A stretch of 64,000 bases of DNA from Mesorhizobium sp. M4B.F.Ca.ET.203.01.1.1 (GCF_004791025.1 NZ_SRUO01000013.1:62001-126000); one strand, 5' to 3'; shown: positions 52,396-60,890, numbered from the stretch's first letter. Numbers and translations are program-made. The notes: generated by a model from the sequence alone, not told the origin.

Positions 52396-54441
52396 TCAAG
52401 CCAAAATCGTTTGCACGCCGTCGGCCTGAACATGGTCGGGCGTCGGGGCGATCGGATGGTCTACCTGCGCGGCATCGTCGGTGAGATCGTCGGCCAGGAA
52501 GGCGACCGCCTCGTTCACCAGCGCGTCCGGATTCTGTCCGCCGAGTTCCGGATCGCAGGAGATGATGTCTGCCTGGATCAAGATCTCGTGCGTATAGTGC
52601 TCGCCGCCGACATAGGTCTTGTCGGTTCCGTCGACGTCGATGATGCCTGCGAAGTTGGCCACCTGGTTGCCGCCGGTGGTGATCGTCCATTCCGCTTCGG
52701 GGTGGGCGACGAGCTGGTTCATCGCCAGGGCCACCTGGTCGCTGTCGCCCAGCACGTTGGTCTGGGAGACGTATTGCATGTTGATCAGGTCGCCCGAGAT
52801 GTAGAGAACCCGCAAGTGACCGAGACCGTGGAACGCCGGGTCCTTCAGGATGTCGCCGGGATCGTCATCCTTGCCGGCGGCCATGTCGTGGGCCGCCTTC
52901 AGGTAAGACGCGGGCAATGCCTCGAAGTGGTTCTGCCCGCCGACGTTGATGATCGTCGCGTCGTTCCAGAGCAGGTTGCCGGCGGTCGAGTACGAGCCGC
53001 CTCCCGACGTCTCGAACCCATCGACGGCGCCGATAAGGTCGTTGTCGATCAGCAGGTTGAGCTGATGGATGATATTGGCGTCATAGATGTTGCCGCCGAT
53101 GATGATCAGGTCGTAGTAGTGACCCAACTCACTGATCGACATATCGTTTATCGCTGTGTTGTCGCCCGTGCTCACCATGGTCCTGACGCCCGACGAGGAC
53201 AGGATCGAGGTGTCGTTGTCCATCATGAAGCTGTATTGCTGCAGCCAGCTCATGATGATCAGATCGCCGGTGACTTGCGTCACCACCCACGCCGCGGGGA
53301 ATCCGTCCGCGGGGGTCGGTGCTTCGTTGCCGGCCGAGGGATCGATGTGCTTGAACGCCGCGATGTTGAAGCACGCGTCGGCGGCATTGTCCAACGTCCA
53401 GCCGTTCAGGCTCGGGCCGGTCGCGTCGCTGTCGCAATAGGCGTTGATCTGAATGATGGCATTGATTTCATAGCTGTCTCCGACCGCGGCGACGACGGAT
53501 GTCGTTGTCCAGTTGTTGGTCAGCACCGCGGAGTTGACCAGCGTGTTGCCGCCGGTGTCCAAATCGACGCAAGGGTTCAGCAAACCGTTGCCCCAGCCCG
53601 ACATGAAGTCCGAGGAGTCCGGCGGCGTGTTGTAATCGTCCTTGTCGGGACCGTCGCTCGCGGCTTCGTTATCCTGCTGCTGTTCCTTGAGGATGTTGAG
53701 GTGGTCCTCCGCCTTCGGCGCGTCGGCTTCGTCGACCAGCTGACCGTTGACGTAGATGCCCGCGATCGGCCCCGAGGCCGCGTCCGGGTGCAGCACGAAG
53801 ACGGTCGCGTCTCCGTCGAAACTGTCGGCATAGGCCGCTATCCGCTCGCCGGCGGTGATGACGGTGTTTGCCATCTCCTCGCCGGAACCAGGCATTGCCA
53901 GATCGTCGAGCGGCGATACTTCAGCCGCCTTGTTCATCAGGAAAGCCAGGTGGCTGCCGTCGTCGATCGCCGGCGTGAACGTCAGGCCGTGTCCGCCAGC
54001 GCTGACATAGTCGTTATCCGACAGGCGGATTTCCTGGTTGATGTACGCCGCAACCGCGCCTGGAGGTTCGATGTCAGGCAGAACCAGATGGCCGCCCGCT
54101 CCCGGCAGATGCGGGATGTGAAACAGATGGTGGCCATGGTGCAGGGGGCCGGCGTTCGGAATTTCGGGGGGCGTGTACCAGAAGCTCGAGCCGACCGTGT
54201 TCGGCACTAGCTCAGCCTTAAGTCCCATGTACGGAACATGCGGATCGAAATCGTCCAGCGTGTACGGCGCCTTGATGTTGATGTTCGTATTGGGAAGATC
54301 GGGGGTCTCTTCCTTGACGGCCTCGGCGATCTTGAATTCGTCGTAGCTCTTTAGCTGCCGTGCCTCCTCGACCGAGATTTCGAACATTCCGATGAAATGC
54401 GAGATAGCCTCGGAGATCTTGTCCAATTGCATCGAATACAC
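52396..54441 (-). CDS. Probable T1SS substrate with Q-x-N/D-x-D repeats (681 aa)
   Basis: No signal peptide and no RTX (GGxGxDxx) nonapeptides. The N-terminal 170 residues include a His/Pro-rich stretch (GPLHHGHHLFHIPHLPGAGG). From about 320 onward a loose motif recurs about five times, with an Ile/Val-x-Gln near the start and D-x-D at the end (IIQINAYCDSDA, LQQYSFMMDNDT, IIHQLNLLIDNDLI, VSQTNVLGDSDQ, ILIQADIISCDPE), so a repetitive beta fold is likely. The acidic C-terminus ends HVQADGVQTILA, compatible with an uncleaved T1SS signal. It lies directly upstream of the exporter on the same strand. Confidence 0.72.
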   Translation of the reverse strand: MYSMQLDKISEAISHFIGMFEISVEEARQLKSYDEFKIAEAVKEETPDLPNTNINIKAPYTLDDFDPHVPYMGLKAELVPNTVGSSFWYTPPEIPNAGPLHHGHHLFHIPHLPGAGGHLVLPDIEPPGAVAAYINQEIRLSDNDYVSAGGHGLTFTPAIDDGSHLAFLMNKAAEVSPLDDLAMPGSGEEMANTVITAGERIAAYADSFDGDATVFVLHPDAASGPIAGIYVNGQLVDEADAPKAEDHLNILKEQQQDNEAASDGPDKDDYNTPPDSSDFMSGWGNGLLNPCVDLDTGGNTLVNSAVLTNNWTTTSVVAAVGDSYEINAIIQINAYCDSDATGPSLNGWTLDNAADACFNIAAFKHIDPSAGNEAPTPADGFPAAWVVTQVTGDLIIMSWLQQYSFMMDNDTSILSSSGVRTMVSTGDNTAINDMSISELGHYYDLIIIGGNIYDANIIHQLNLLIDNDLIGAVDGFETSGGGSYSTAGNLLWNDATIINVGGQNHFEALPASYLKAAHDMAAGKDDDPGDILKDPAFHGLGHLRVLYISGDLINMQYVSQTNVLGDSDQVALAMNQLVAHPEAEWTITTGGNQVANFAGIIDVDGTDKTYVGGEHYTHEILIQADIISCDPELGGQNPDALVNEAVAFLADDLTDDAAQVDHPIAPTPDHVQADGVQTILA

Positions 54442-54504
54442 GGTAGCCTCCGTATCTTGAGATCATTCGCGCTCGGTCGGGGCGGCATGTCTCCCGGATT
54501 GGAA

Positions 54505-54560
54505 GGACCGCGCGGAAAACTCCGCGCAGTCCCAAGCTGTCTGATTTCCTAAGAAATCAG
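54505..54560 (-). promoter_or_regulatory. Two hairpins between the T1SS substrate genes
   Basis: The 133-base gap holds CTGATTTC-CTAA-GAAATCAG (54541-54560), a perfect 8-base stem, and a GC-rich stem at 54505-54532 (GCGCGGA with TCCGCGC, extended by GGAC/GTCC around one mismatch). Neither is followed by a U run on the minus strand. They could stabilise or attenuate the transcript between the two substrate genes. Confidence 0.5.
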
Positions 54561-54574
54561 TCGTGTAGGATCGA

Positions 54575-56473
54575 TCACGTACCGGTGTGGTCGCCGGCGT
54601 CCTCGCCAGTCAGCGTGTTGTGGTAGTCGCCGCCAACCACGGTCTGGTCGACCAGGTTTTCCTGCAGGTTGGCGCCCATCACGATCTGCTGGTTGAAAGC
54701 GCTGACGTCGATCAGGCCGTCGGCCGAAGCATGGCTGGTGCCGGTCACGAAGCCGTCATCGCCATTGTTCGAGCCCCAGGTCCCACCGTCGCCGCCGGCA
54801 CCACCGTCGCCGGTGTAGGCCGTGCCGCCAGCACCGCCGAGACCGCCGTCGCCGGCGTGGGTGAACCCACCCTTGGCGTCGCCGCCATAGCCATCGGCCC
54901 AGGCGCCGCTCAGCGCATGACCGCCGTCACCGCCAAAGGCCGCCGCGAAGCCGCCGAGGCTGTCGCCGCCGGTCGCCGCGCCGCTGGTGGCTTCACCGCC
55001 GGTTCCACTTCCGCCAGCTCCGGCACCGCCCGTGCCAGAACCGCCTGTACCGCCAGCACCACCGGTGCCCGTGCCTGAGCCTGCGCCGTAGCCTGCGCCA
55101 AAGCCTGCACCGAGGGCATCGCCGCCATAGGCCTCGGAGTCGCCGCCGTCGGAATGAGCGTTGCCGCCGTCCGAATTGGCATTGCCGCCGTCAGCATCGG
55201 CACCGCCGCCACCGCCGCCGCCACCGCCACCGCCGCCGCCACCGGTGGCGTCACCGGCCGTGCTCTTGGCGTCACCGCCTTCACCGTAGTTCAGCAGCGA
55301 GAGCTTGCCATCGACATCGAGGCCGTCGCCGCCGTCCGACTTGGCGTCGCCGCCGGTCACGTCGCCGCCATTGCCGCCATCGCCGCCATCGCCGCCATCG
55401 GCCTTGGCATCGCCGCCATCAGACTTGGCGTCGCCGGCATCCGCCTTGGCATCGCCGCCGTCTTCCGACTGGGCATCGCCGGCTTCTGCTGCGCCGATAC
55501 CCAGGCCCAGGCCGAGCCCGAGACCGAGGCCGAGGCCATCGCCGCCGTTGGCGTTGCCGCCATCGCCGTAGCCGCCCTTGGCGTCGCCGCCATCGCCGTA
55601 GCCGCCCTTGGCGTCGCCGCTGTCGCCGTCGCCTGCCTTGGCGTCGCCGGCGTCGGCCTTGTTGTCGCTCTTGGAGTCGCCGCCGATGGCCGCGCTGAGC
55701 GCCAGGCCGCCCTTGCCGTCGCCGGCTTCGACGTCGCCGGACTTGGCGTCGCCGCCATTGCCGCCTTCGCCGCCATTGGCCTTGGCGTCATCGCCGCCGC
55801 TGCCGCCGCCGCCGCCGGCCGAGATGCCGTCGCCGGCTTCGGAATTGCCGCCCTTGGCGTTCAGATCAAGCTTGAAATCGGCGTCGTTCTTGACGGTCGC
55901 GTTGTCGAGCTTGTCGTTGTCATACATGTTCAGGGTCTGGTTGATGATCGACGCGGTGTTGGTTCCGGCGCCGGTCATCGAATTGTTCAGGATGTCCTTG
56001 AAGGTGACGTCGTCGCCAGGATCATAAGTGACGTTGCCGTCCTTGTTGTTGATCATGGTGTCGATTTTCATGTCGCCGTTGGCATAGATGTCGGCGAAGT
56101 CGTCATCCGAGTTCCCGAGCTCGCCCTCGAGCTTGACGCCAACGTCGACGTCGACGTCGACCTTGGTCTCGTTGACGTTCTTGTTCTCGTTCGAGTTCTC
56201 GTTCTTGGACTCGTTCGAGTTCTTGTTCTCATTCTCGTTCGAGGCCTTGTTCTCGTTCTCGTTCGAGGACTTGCTCTCGTTCTGGTTCTCGTTTTCGCTC
56301 TTGTTTTCGTTCTCGTTCGAGGCCTTGTTTTCGTTCTCGTTTTCGTTCTTGGCGTCGTTCGTGTTGTGGTTCGTGTTTTCGTTCTCGCCACCGCCGTCAC
56401 CGATATCGAATTCGCTGTCGACGATCTGCAAGCCGAATGCATTGATATTATTCTTGTCGAGGTCGAGAGACAT
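54575..56473 (-). CDS. Low-complexity Asn/Glu and Gly/Asp repeat protein, probable T1SS-exported coat protein (632 aa)
   Basis: After a short conserved start (DLDKNNINAFGLQIVDSEFD) come about 77 residues of NENENK-type repeat, a globular-looking section (100-208, with NQTLNMYDNDKLDNATV), then about 390 residues of Gly/Asp/Ala repeats built on GGDAK, GGDGGDGG and poly-Gly. The C-terminus is again ordinary (IDVSAFNQQIVMGANLQENL, ending GEDAGDHTGT). There is no signal peptide and hardly any aromatic or Cys residues. AGAGGA is 7 bases before the ATG. The position upstream of a T1SS substrate and exporter, and the IxNQ...DND motif shared with the 681-aa neighbour, suggest export by the same machine. 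Function unknown; an extracellular hydrated or ion-binding matrix is plausible. Confidence 0.75.
   Translation of the reverse strand: MSLDLDKNNINAFGLQIVDSEFDIGDGGGENENTNHNTNDAKNENENENKASNENENKSENENQNESKSSNENENKASNENENKNSNESKNENSNENKNVNETKVDVDVDVGVKLEGELGNSDDDFADIYANGDMKIDTMINNKDGNVTYDPGDDVTFKDILNNSMTGAGTNTASIINQTLNMYDNDKLDNATVKNDADFKLDLNAKGGNSEAGDGISAGGGGGSGGDDAKANGGEGGNGGDAKSGDVEAGDGKGGLALSAAIGGDSKSDNKADAGDAKAGDGDSGDAKGGYGDGGDAKGGYGDGGNANGGDGLGLGLGLGLGLGIGAAEAGDAQSEDGGDAKADAGDAKSDGGDAKADGGDGGDGGNGGDVTGGDAKSDGGDGLDVDGKLSLLNYGEGGDAKSTAGDATGGGGGGGGGGGGGGADADGGNANSDGGNAHSDGGDSEAYGGDALGAGFGAGYGAGSGTGTGGAGGTGGSGTGGAGAGGSGTGGEATSGAATGGDSLGGFAAAFGGDGGHALSGAWADGYGGDAKGGFTHAGDGGLGGAGGTAYTGDGGAGGDGGTWGSNNGDDGFVTGTSHASADGLIDVSAFNQQIVMGANLQENLVDQTVVGGDYHNTLTGEDAGDHTGT
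54780..55850 (-). repeat. Gly/Asp-rich coding repeat region (GGDAK type)
   Basis: About 360 codons dominated by Gly, Asp and Ala with recurring GGDAK, GGYGDGGDAK, and a run of 14 Gly. A GLGLGLGLGLGLG segment lies near 55505-55545. The frame is kept throughout, so selection acts on the protein. Confidence 0.85.
56158..56389 (-). repeat. Asn/Glu/Lys coding repeat region (NENENK type)
   Basis: About 77 codons built from NENENKAS, NENENKSE and NESKNENS units of 6-8 residues; codons are mostly AAC, GAG/GAA and AAG, so the DNA shows a TTCTCGTTCTC-like pattern on the plus strand. Strongly charged and polar, probably unstructured. Confidence 0.85.
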
Positions 56474-57073
56474 GATCGTGTCCTCTGTTGAGGCCGCGAC
56501 CGCCGAACCGCATTCTTCTCTTACGCGGTTATTGGCCGTACGCGGACGTTGCGTCTAATGCGGTGAACGGATTCTCGGACCGAGGGGACTGAGGTCCGAA
56601 ACCCGGCATTCGTCATTTGTTTGCTTGAATACCTCCCTTTGACTCCGGGAGAGGCGGCCCAGCCAAGGCAACACCCATCGAGCGCCGGATCAGCACTGAT
56701 CCGGTCGTTCAAACAGGGGAGACCTGGATGTTCCCCAATCCCGCATGGAACCCGGGAAGTTTGTGGCCACGGGGATGTGATTGTAAGCTGACAGTTCGGC
56801 CTAGCCCGTCCGGCCGGGCTGTGGCGGAGGTGGCCAACAGGGGCAAAATGGCCGGATTTCGCCGCGAATCGAGGTCAAAACGGCCCTGTCGGGGCCAGCT
56901 GATCGGCGGCGAGATCGGTAAAATCAGCTATAGCTCGTCCGAACTATATCAGCGGCGCCTAATTTGGTGTATAAGTCATTAAGGCTAGCTGTTCGTGGGG
57001 TGGAGGCCCCCAACATCGCAGAAGGGAAAAGAACGAAAAATCGACAGTCTTGGTCTAGGGTGGGGTGGCAACC
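56474..57073. other. Divergent 600-base intergenic region with a dyad near the LuxR gene
   Basis: No supported gene. A dyad TATAG-N10-CTATA (56929-56948) and a flanking GCTGAT...ATCAGC pair (56899-56927) lie about 125-170 bases before the LuxR-type start. These could be a regulator site for the divergent T1SS substrate and LuxR genes. The rest shows no clear structure. Confidence 0.35.
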
Positions 57074-57859
57074 ATGTCCAGAGTCAATTTGCGCAGCACC
57101 GTGGGTAGCGGTGCGGGAGACAGTTGGGCGCGCAGAATTCTTCTAACTGTTTCGTCTGAAGACAGCTTTCCGGAATGTCTCGTCTACGCAATCGAGAGGG
57201 AGTTTCCCTCCATCGTCGTGGAACAGGCTACAAGCCTGGACGCGGCCTGCGACACATTCGAGCATCCTGTTTGCCTGATCCTTATCGACACTGAATTCCT
57301 GCAGGATATCGATACGCATGCGGCTGCTTTCATGCGGTGCCATCCATCGGCGCCGATCGTGCTGGTGCAGCACGACAGCCGCGTTCCTGTTTCCATCCAG
57401 GACGTTCTCGATTTGAAGATCGTGCGCAGCGTCCTGCCCATGGATCTGAAGCTGGACGTCTGGCTTTCGGTCATCAGGCTCATGCTTCGCGGCGGCGAAT
57501 ACTTCCCGCTGGCGATGTTCCAGTCCTTCGCCAAGGGCCTTTCGGACCGGGCTCCGGATCATTCGCTGCAGATCGAGCAATCGGCGACGGACCGCGCGGG
57601 TTTCGACGAGATGGGTGAATTGACCGAGCGCGAGTTTCAGATTCTCGAAATGGTAGCGCGCGGTTTGCAGAACAAGATCATCGCGGCGACCCTCCGGCTG
57701 TCCGAGCATACGGTCAAGATCCATCTGCACAACATCATCACCAAGCTCGGAGCTCACAACAGGACCGAAGCGGCCGCCGTCTTTCATGCGCGCAAGGATA
57801 CCTTTTACGGCGGCATGGAACGGTCGAGACAGCCGGGCATCAGCCAGTCCTCGGCATGA
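57074..57859 (+). CDS. LuxR/NarL-type response regulator
   Basis: A 261-aa regulator with a receiver-like domain (about 25-135, RRILLTVSSEDSFPECLVYA, CLILIDTEFLQDIDTHAAAF) and a C-terminal LuxR HTH (about 180-240, ELTEREFQILEMVARGLQNK, LSEHTVKIHLHNIITKLGAH). The receiver has one Asp at the end of strand 3 (LIDTE) but lacks the usual acidic pair, so normal phosphorylation is doubtful. The ATG at 57074 is preferred to a GTG three codons earlier. It is divergent from the low-complexity gene and may control the T1SS locus. Confidence 0.85.
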   Translation: MSRVNLRSTVGSGAGDSWARRILLTVSSEDSFPECLVYAIEREFPSIVVEQATSLDAACDTFEHPVCLILIDTEFLQDIDTHAAAFMRCHPSAPIVLVQHDSRVPVSIQDVLDLKIVRSVLPMDLKLDVWLSVIRLMLRGGEYFPLAMFQSFAKGLSDRAPDHSLQIEQSATDRAGFDEMGELTEREFQILEMVARGLQNKIIAATLRLSEHTVKIHLHNIITKLGAHNRTEAAAVFHARKDTFYGGMERSRQPGISQSSA

Positions 57860-57866
57860 GGCGGCG

Positions 57867-58349
57867 ATGCCCCGCTTTCAGGAGATACTGCTCCTCGTTG
57901 GCCAGTTGAACTATACGTGGACCAACACCGAAAGCCTGCTGATCTATCTGATTGCCGGCCTGGCGAAGGTGGACAAGGAAACGGCAATCATCATCTTTCT
58001 GACGCTGAACACGACGCGTGCCCGTATCGAGCTGGTCGAACGGCTTGCCAAGATGCCGAAGACGGCGGCGGATTGCCGCCAGGCGGTGCTGACCGTCACC
58101 GGCAAGCTCACGCGCCAGGCAAAGCTGCGCAACAAATACAGCCATTGCATCTATTCATTCGACGAGAGCGGATCGCACGGAAGCACGCAACTGATGCGCA
58201 TCGTCGACGGCAAGGACGACGTCAAATACGGGAAGATTGAAGCGCTCGATGACAAGGAGATGGGCAGGATCCACGATTCCATCGAGGACATCAGGGCCAT
58301 AAACAAGGACATATGGTCCATCGTCGTGGACAATTCGTTCCCCAGATGA
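57867..58349 (+). CDS. Hypothetical helical protein (160 aa)
   Basis: Follows the LuxR gene by 7 bases and is probably in its operon. It is helical with a semi-hydrophobic start (EILLLVGQLNYTWTNTESLL) and a basic helix with a conserved-looking RNKYSHCIY, reminiscent of small HEPN-like or RNA-binding helices, but this is not enough to assign a family. No signal peptide. Confidence 0.7.
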   Translation: MPRFQEILLLVGQLNYTWTNTESLLIYLIAGLAKVDKETAIIIFLTLNTTRARIELVERLAKMPKTAADCRQAVLTVTGKLTRQAKLRNKYSHCIYSFDESGSHGSTQLMRIVDGKDDVKYGKIEALDDKEMGRIHDSIEDIRAINKDIWSIVVDNSFPR

Positions 58350-58355
58350 GGGCTG

Positions 58356-59978
58356 CTATCGGGTGAGGCTCGCGGCGGGCTGAGGGCTTCTCACCAAAGC
58401 GGCGCGAAGGGCCAGCGCCTGGCTGTGGCTCGGCTCCAGTTCAATGCAATTGTCCAAGCTTGCGAGCGCGTCCTCGATACGGTCGAGCTTTGCCAGCGCG
58501 AGGCCGCGATTGTAGTGCCCGCCAGGGACGTCGGGCCTGATCTCGATCGCCTGGTTGATCTGCTGTTCCGCCTCGCCGTATCTGCGCTGCTGAAGGAAGA
58601 TCACACCGAGCAAATAGCGGACGTCGAAGTGCCTGGGCTCGACGTCCAGGATCTCGCGATAGATCTTTTCGGCCTCGGCCAGGCTTCCGGCCTGGTGCAA
58701 ACGGGCGGCCACACTGAGCGTCTGCGGTAGCAGCGCTCGTCGCGCGGCATCCAGCTGCTCGAGCAGCTGACGTGCTCCGGAATGGGATCGGTCGGCGCTC
58801 AGGATCTGTCTGCAGGCGCGAACGGCCCCGTCGAGGTCGCCCGCCTGATGCAGTGCTTTTGCCCGCGCAAGCACGACGGGCAGGCTTCGCCTCTCCAGGC
58901 TGTCGCGCAGATTGCGGCGCGTGGCGGTGTTCACGAGCAGGCATTCGACCTTTCGCTCGAGGCCGCCGAAATCATACTTGTAGGCGAAGTCCCCGGTCTG
59001 CAGGTCATAGACGGCAAAGCCGTTCTCGATGGCCCAGCGTATGCTGTAGAGATGAAGCGCGAACCCGGGCGCCGGCTTCCTGATGCTGAGGTCGCGTCCG
59101 TTGAGCATGCCGATCAGGGACCGGTTCTTGCGATCGATCAGCGTGGCCTGGACGCCGATCGGGTTCTCGCCCTGCCAAAGCACGGGCAGGTAAAGGGCAT
59201 CGTCCTCGAAGGCGCATCGCAGCATGTTGCGGAAATTGTTGATCATCGCCTTGGGCAGGCCAGGGTGATATCGCGCCGCCAGCTTGGCGCCCCACTGGTT
59301 TTCCCAGAACTGAAGCAGGATCCGCAGGTCGCGTTCCAATGTCGCGGCGGTAACGTCTGTCACACGGTACTCGGCCGCATCGTCGATCGCCCGCAGCGTG
59401 CGCCGCGCGGTCTTGCGTGTCGCCGCGCCGAGCCTGCCGTTGAGGAATTCTTCCCAGTCGCCGGGCAGGTTCACATAGACAAAGATGTCATGATCGACGC
59501 CATCTCCGTCGTCCGGTCGCCTGACCTTGCCGGTCAGGAATGCCGGGGCGGAAAACTCGCTCAGAAAGCCGTTCAGCCGCCGCGGCGACATAAAGATGTT
59601 CTCGAGATGCAGCTTGGCCCAGTTCTGCTGCTTCACCGTTTCGGCGAACGCGACGATGACGTCGTCCTGAACATCGGGATTGCAGAGGAAGCCGCTGTAT
59701 CCGGCGAAATAGCCGCCCCCGGTCCTCAGTTCGTTGTGGAATGCGCCGTCCCTGGCCCTTTCGGTTCGAAGCTGAAGCGGAAAGAACCCGACATAGTCGG
59801 ATGAATCATCTTCCCTTGCAGCCAGAACGAGCCATTGATAGCGAAGCCGCTTGAACCAGCCTGCTATCCACGGCCACGACATGAAGTACTGAGCTTCGGG
59901 ATCCGCCGCGTAGACGGCATCCCAGTTGCTTCTCAGTTGGACGAGCGTGTCGAAGCCGTCGATAACATCCACGCGCAT
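58356..59978 (-). CDS. BioF2/CelD-like acyltransferase fused to TPR repeats (paralogue)
   Basis: A 540-aa protein with the same two-part architecture as the protein at 46498-48117: a GNAT acyltransferase (WDAVYAADPEAQYFMSWPWI, ATRKTARRTLRAIDDAAEYR, FAVYDLQTGDFAYKYDFGGL) and C-terminal TPRs (AEKIYREILDVEPRHFDVRY, AEQQINQAIEIRPDVPGGHY). The paralogues flank the T1SS core on both sides. It is convergent with the LuxR-hypothetical pair. The role is probably modification of a surface polymer or of the exported proteins; both are inference. Confidence 0.85.
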   Translation of the reverse strand: MRVDVIDGFDTLVQLRSNWDAVYAADPEAQYFMSWPWIAGWFKRLRYQWLVLAAREDDSSDYVGFFPLQLRTERARDGAFHNELRTGGGYFAGYSGFLCNPDVQDDVIVAFAETVKQQNWAKLHLENIFMSPRRLNGFLSEFSAPAFLTGKVRRPDDGDGVDHDIFVYVNLPGDWEEFLNGRLGAATRKTARRTLRAIDDAAEYRVTDVTAATLERDLRILLQFWENQWGAKLAARYHPGLPKAMINNFRNMLRCAFEDDALYLPVLWQGENPIGVQATLIDRKNRSLIGMLNGRDLSIRKPAPGFALHLYSIRWAIENGFAVYDLQTGDFAYKYDFGGLERKVECLLVNTATRRNLRDSLERRSLPVVLARAKALHQAGDLDGAVRACRQILSADRSHSGARQLLEQLDAARRALLPQTLSVAARLHQAGSLAEAEKIYREILDVEPRHFDVRYLLGVIFLQQRRYGEAEQQINQAIEIRPDVPGGHYNRGLALAKLDRIEDALASLDNCIELEPSHSQALALRAALVRSPQPAASLTR

Positions 59979-60190
59979 GGCGCCGACCTTTGCTCAGGAG
60001 CGTCGGTAAACGGGCAATGATCCTGGTATCAGCTGTTCCCCCAGTCCCTGGGCCTGGCCAGGGAGCGAGCTGTGATGATCCCATGGCGGGGACCAGCCTT
60101 GCAAGACAATCAAAGGATTGAGTGGGCGCGGGACGCGACCTGATTTGTCCCGCCAGGCAGATCGGCAGACCGCGCGGGGCGGGGATCTGG

Positions 60191-60760
60191 CTAGGATTCG
60201 ATCCGCACCCACTTGCCGCTTTGCGACTGGGATTGGCGAGCGAAATAACGATAGGAGGTCTGCGACCAGTTCCTCACGGCTCCGCTGCGATTGTCGAGGA
60301 TGAGGTCACCCTTGTCCGTGCGGACGGTGAGAACCGTATGGCCGGCGCCGCCGAGGGTCGCCACCGTCAGCAGCAAGGCCGAAGCCGGCCAGCCGCGTTT
60401 CATCAGTTCGCTTTTCTTGAGGATTGCAAAATCCTCGCAATCGCCTTCCCGGGTCGGGATACGCCAGTCGTCGGCACTGCCGGAAGCAGAGTCGTTGCGG
60501 GCCATGATCCTGGCATTGACGGAACTGTTCACCGCCTGCAGCTCGGCCAAGCGGCGATCGCTAAGCTTCACCTCTCTGACGTGTCCGGTCGGACTGCAGT
60601 ATCTCGGCTGCCTTGCACAGAAGGTGCGCGCGGCCGGCGGGGCGAACGCATAGCCCGCCGTGGCCATCATGGCCGAACTGTCGGAAGTGCGCATGGTTTC
60701 GCTGCAGCCGGCCAAAGCCATGGCCGCGGCGACAAGCGCCACGAAACGTATCACGTTCAT
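60191..60760 (-). CDS. LapG-like transglutaminase-fold cysteine protease, lipoprotein
   Basis: A 189-aa protein of the bacterial transglutaminase-like cysteine proteinase family. Catalytic residues are visible as Cys in TREGDCEDFAILK, His in GGAGHTVLTVRT and Asp in DLILDNRSG. The N-terminus has a lipoprotein signal with lipobox LAGC, so it is probably anchored in the periplasm. LapG proteases cut large T1SS adhesins and release them from the cell surface. Its place beside a T1SS cluster fits a coat-trimming job, although no LapD-type receptor is seen. Confidence 0.86.
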   Translation of the reverse strand: MNVIRFVALVAAAMALAGCSETMRTSDSSAMMATAGYAFAPPAARTFCARQPRYCSPTGHVREVKLSDRRLAELQAVNSSVNARIMARNDSASGSADDWRIPTREGDCEDFAILKKSELMKRGWPASALLLTVATLGGAGHTVLTVRTDKGDLILDNRSGAVRNWSQTSYRYFARQSQSQSGKWVRIES

Positions 60761-60849
60761 CCCCTCGAACTAGCTCGAATGATCAAGGCGATGATGATGT
60801 TCGCGGAACCAGGTAAATCAACCCTGCCGGATAGTGTTTGCACAGATTC

Positions 60850-60890
60850 TAAAACAATGTATGCTTAACAAATTGTTTCCGATGGTCGGA
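60850..60890. promoter_or_regulatory. Two overlapping dyads in the divergent lapG-like/Gly-rich promoter region
   Basis: AAACAAT (60850-60856) and ATTGTTT (60870-60876) form a 7-base inverted repeat with 13 bases between. It overlaps the hairpin TTTCCGA-TGG-TCGGAAA (60874-60890), followed by a TTGACA at 60893. They are candidates for a regulator site serving both divergent genes. Confidence 0.4.

Noticed and set aside
51976..54210. A 744-codon plus-strand open frame opposite the 681-aa protein
   Set aside because: Codon-position bias favours the minus strand and the product looks like a random Val/Asp/Arg-rich translation without motifs.
54780..56389. Dense short repeats that could suggest a CRISPR array
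   Set aside because: Unit lengths vary, there are no unique spacers of constant size, and the reading frame is preserved, so these are coding repeats. The same holds for 61219-61534.
52396..56473. RTX-type calcium-binding repeats in the T1SS substrates
   Set aside because: The Gly/Asp-rich stretches do not follow the GGxGxDxUx nonapeptide; they are GGDAK-type or plain Gly runs.
55154..56491. A 445-codon plus-strand open frame of Val/Ala/Ile repeats
   Set aside because: It is the complement of the NENENK and GGDAK repeats; the minus-strand frame has a proper ribosome site and ordinary N- and C-terminal ends.
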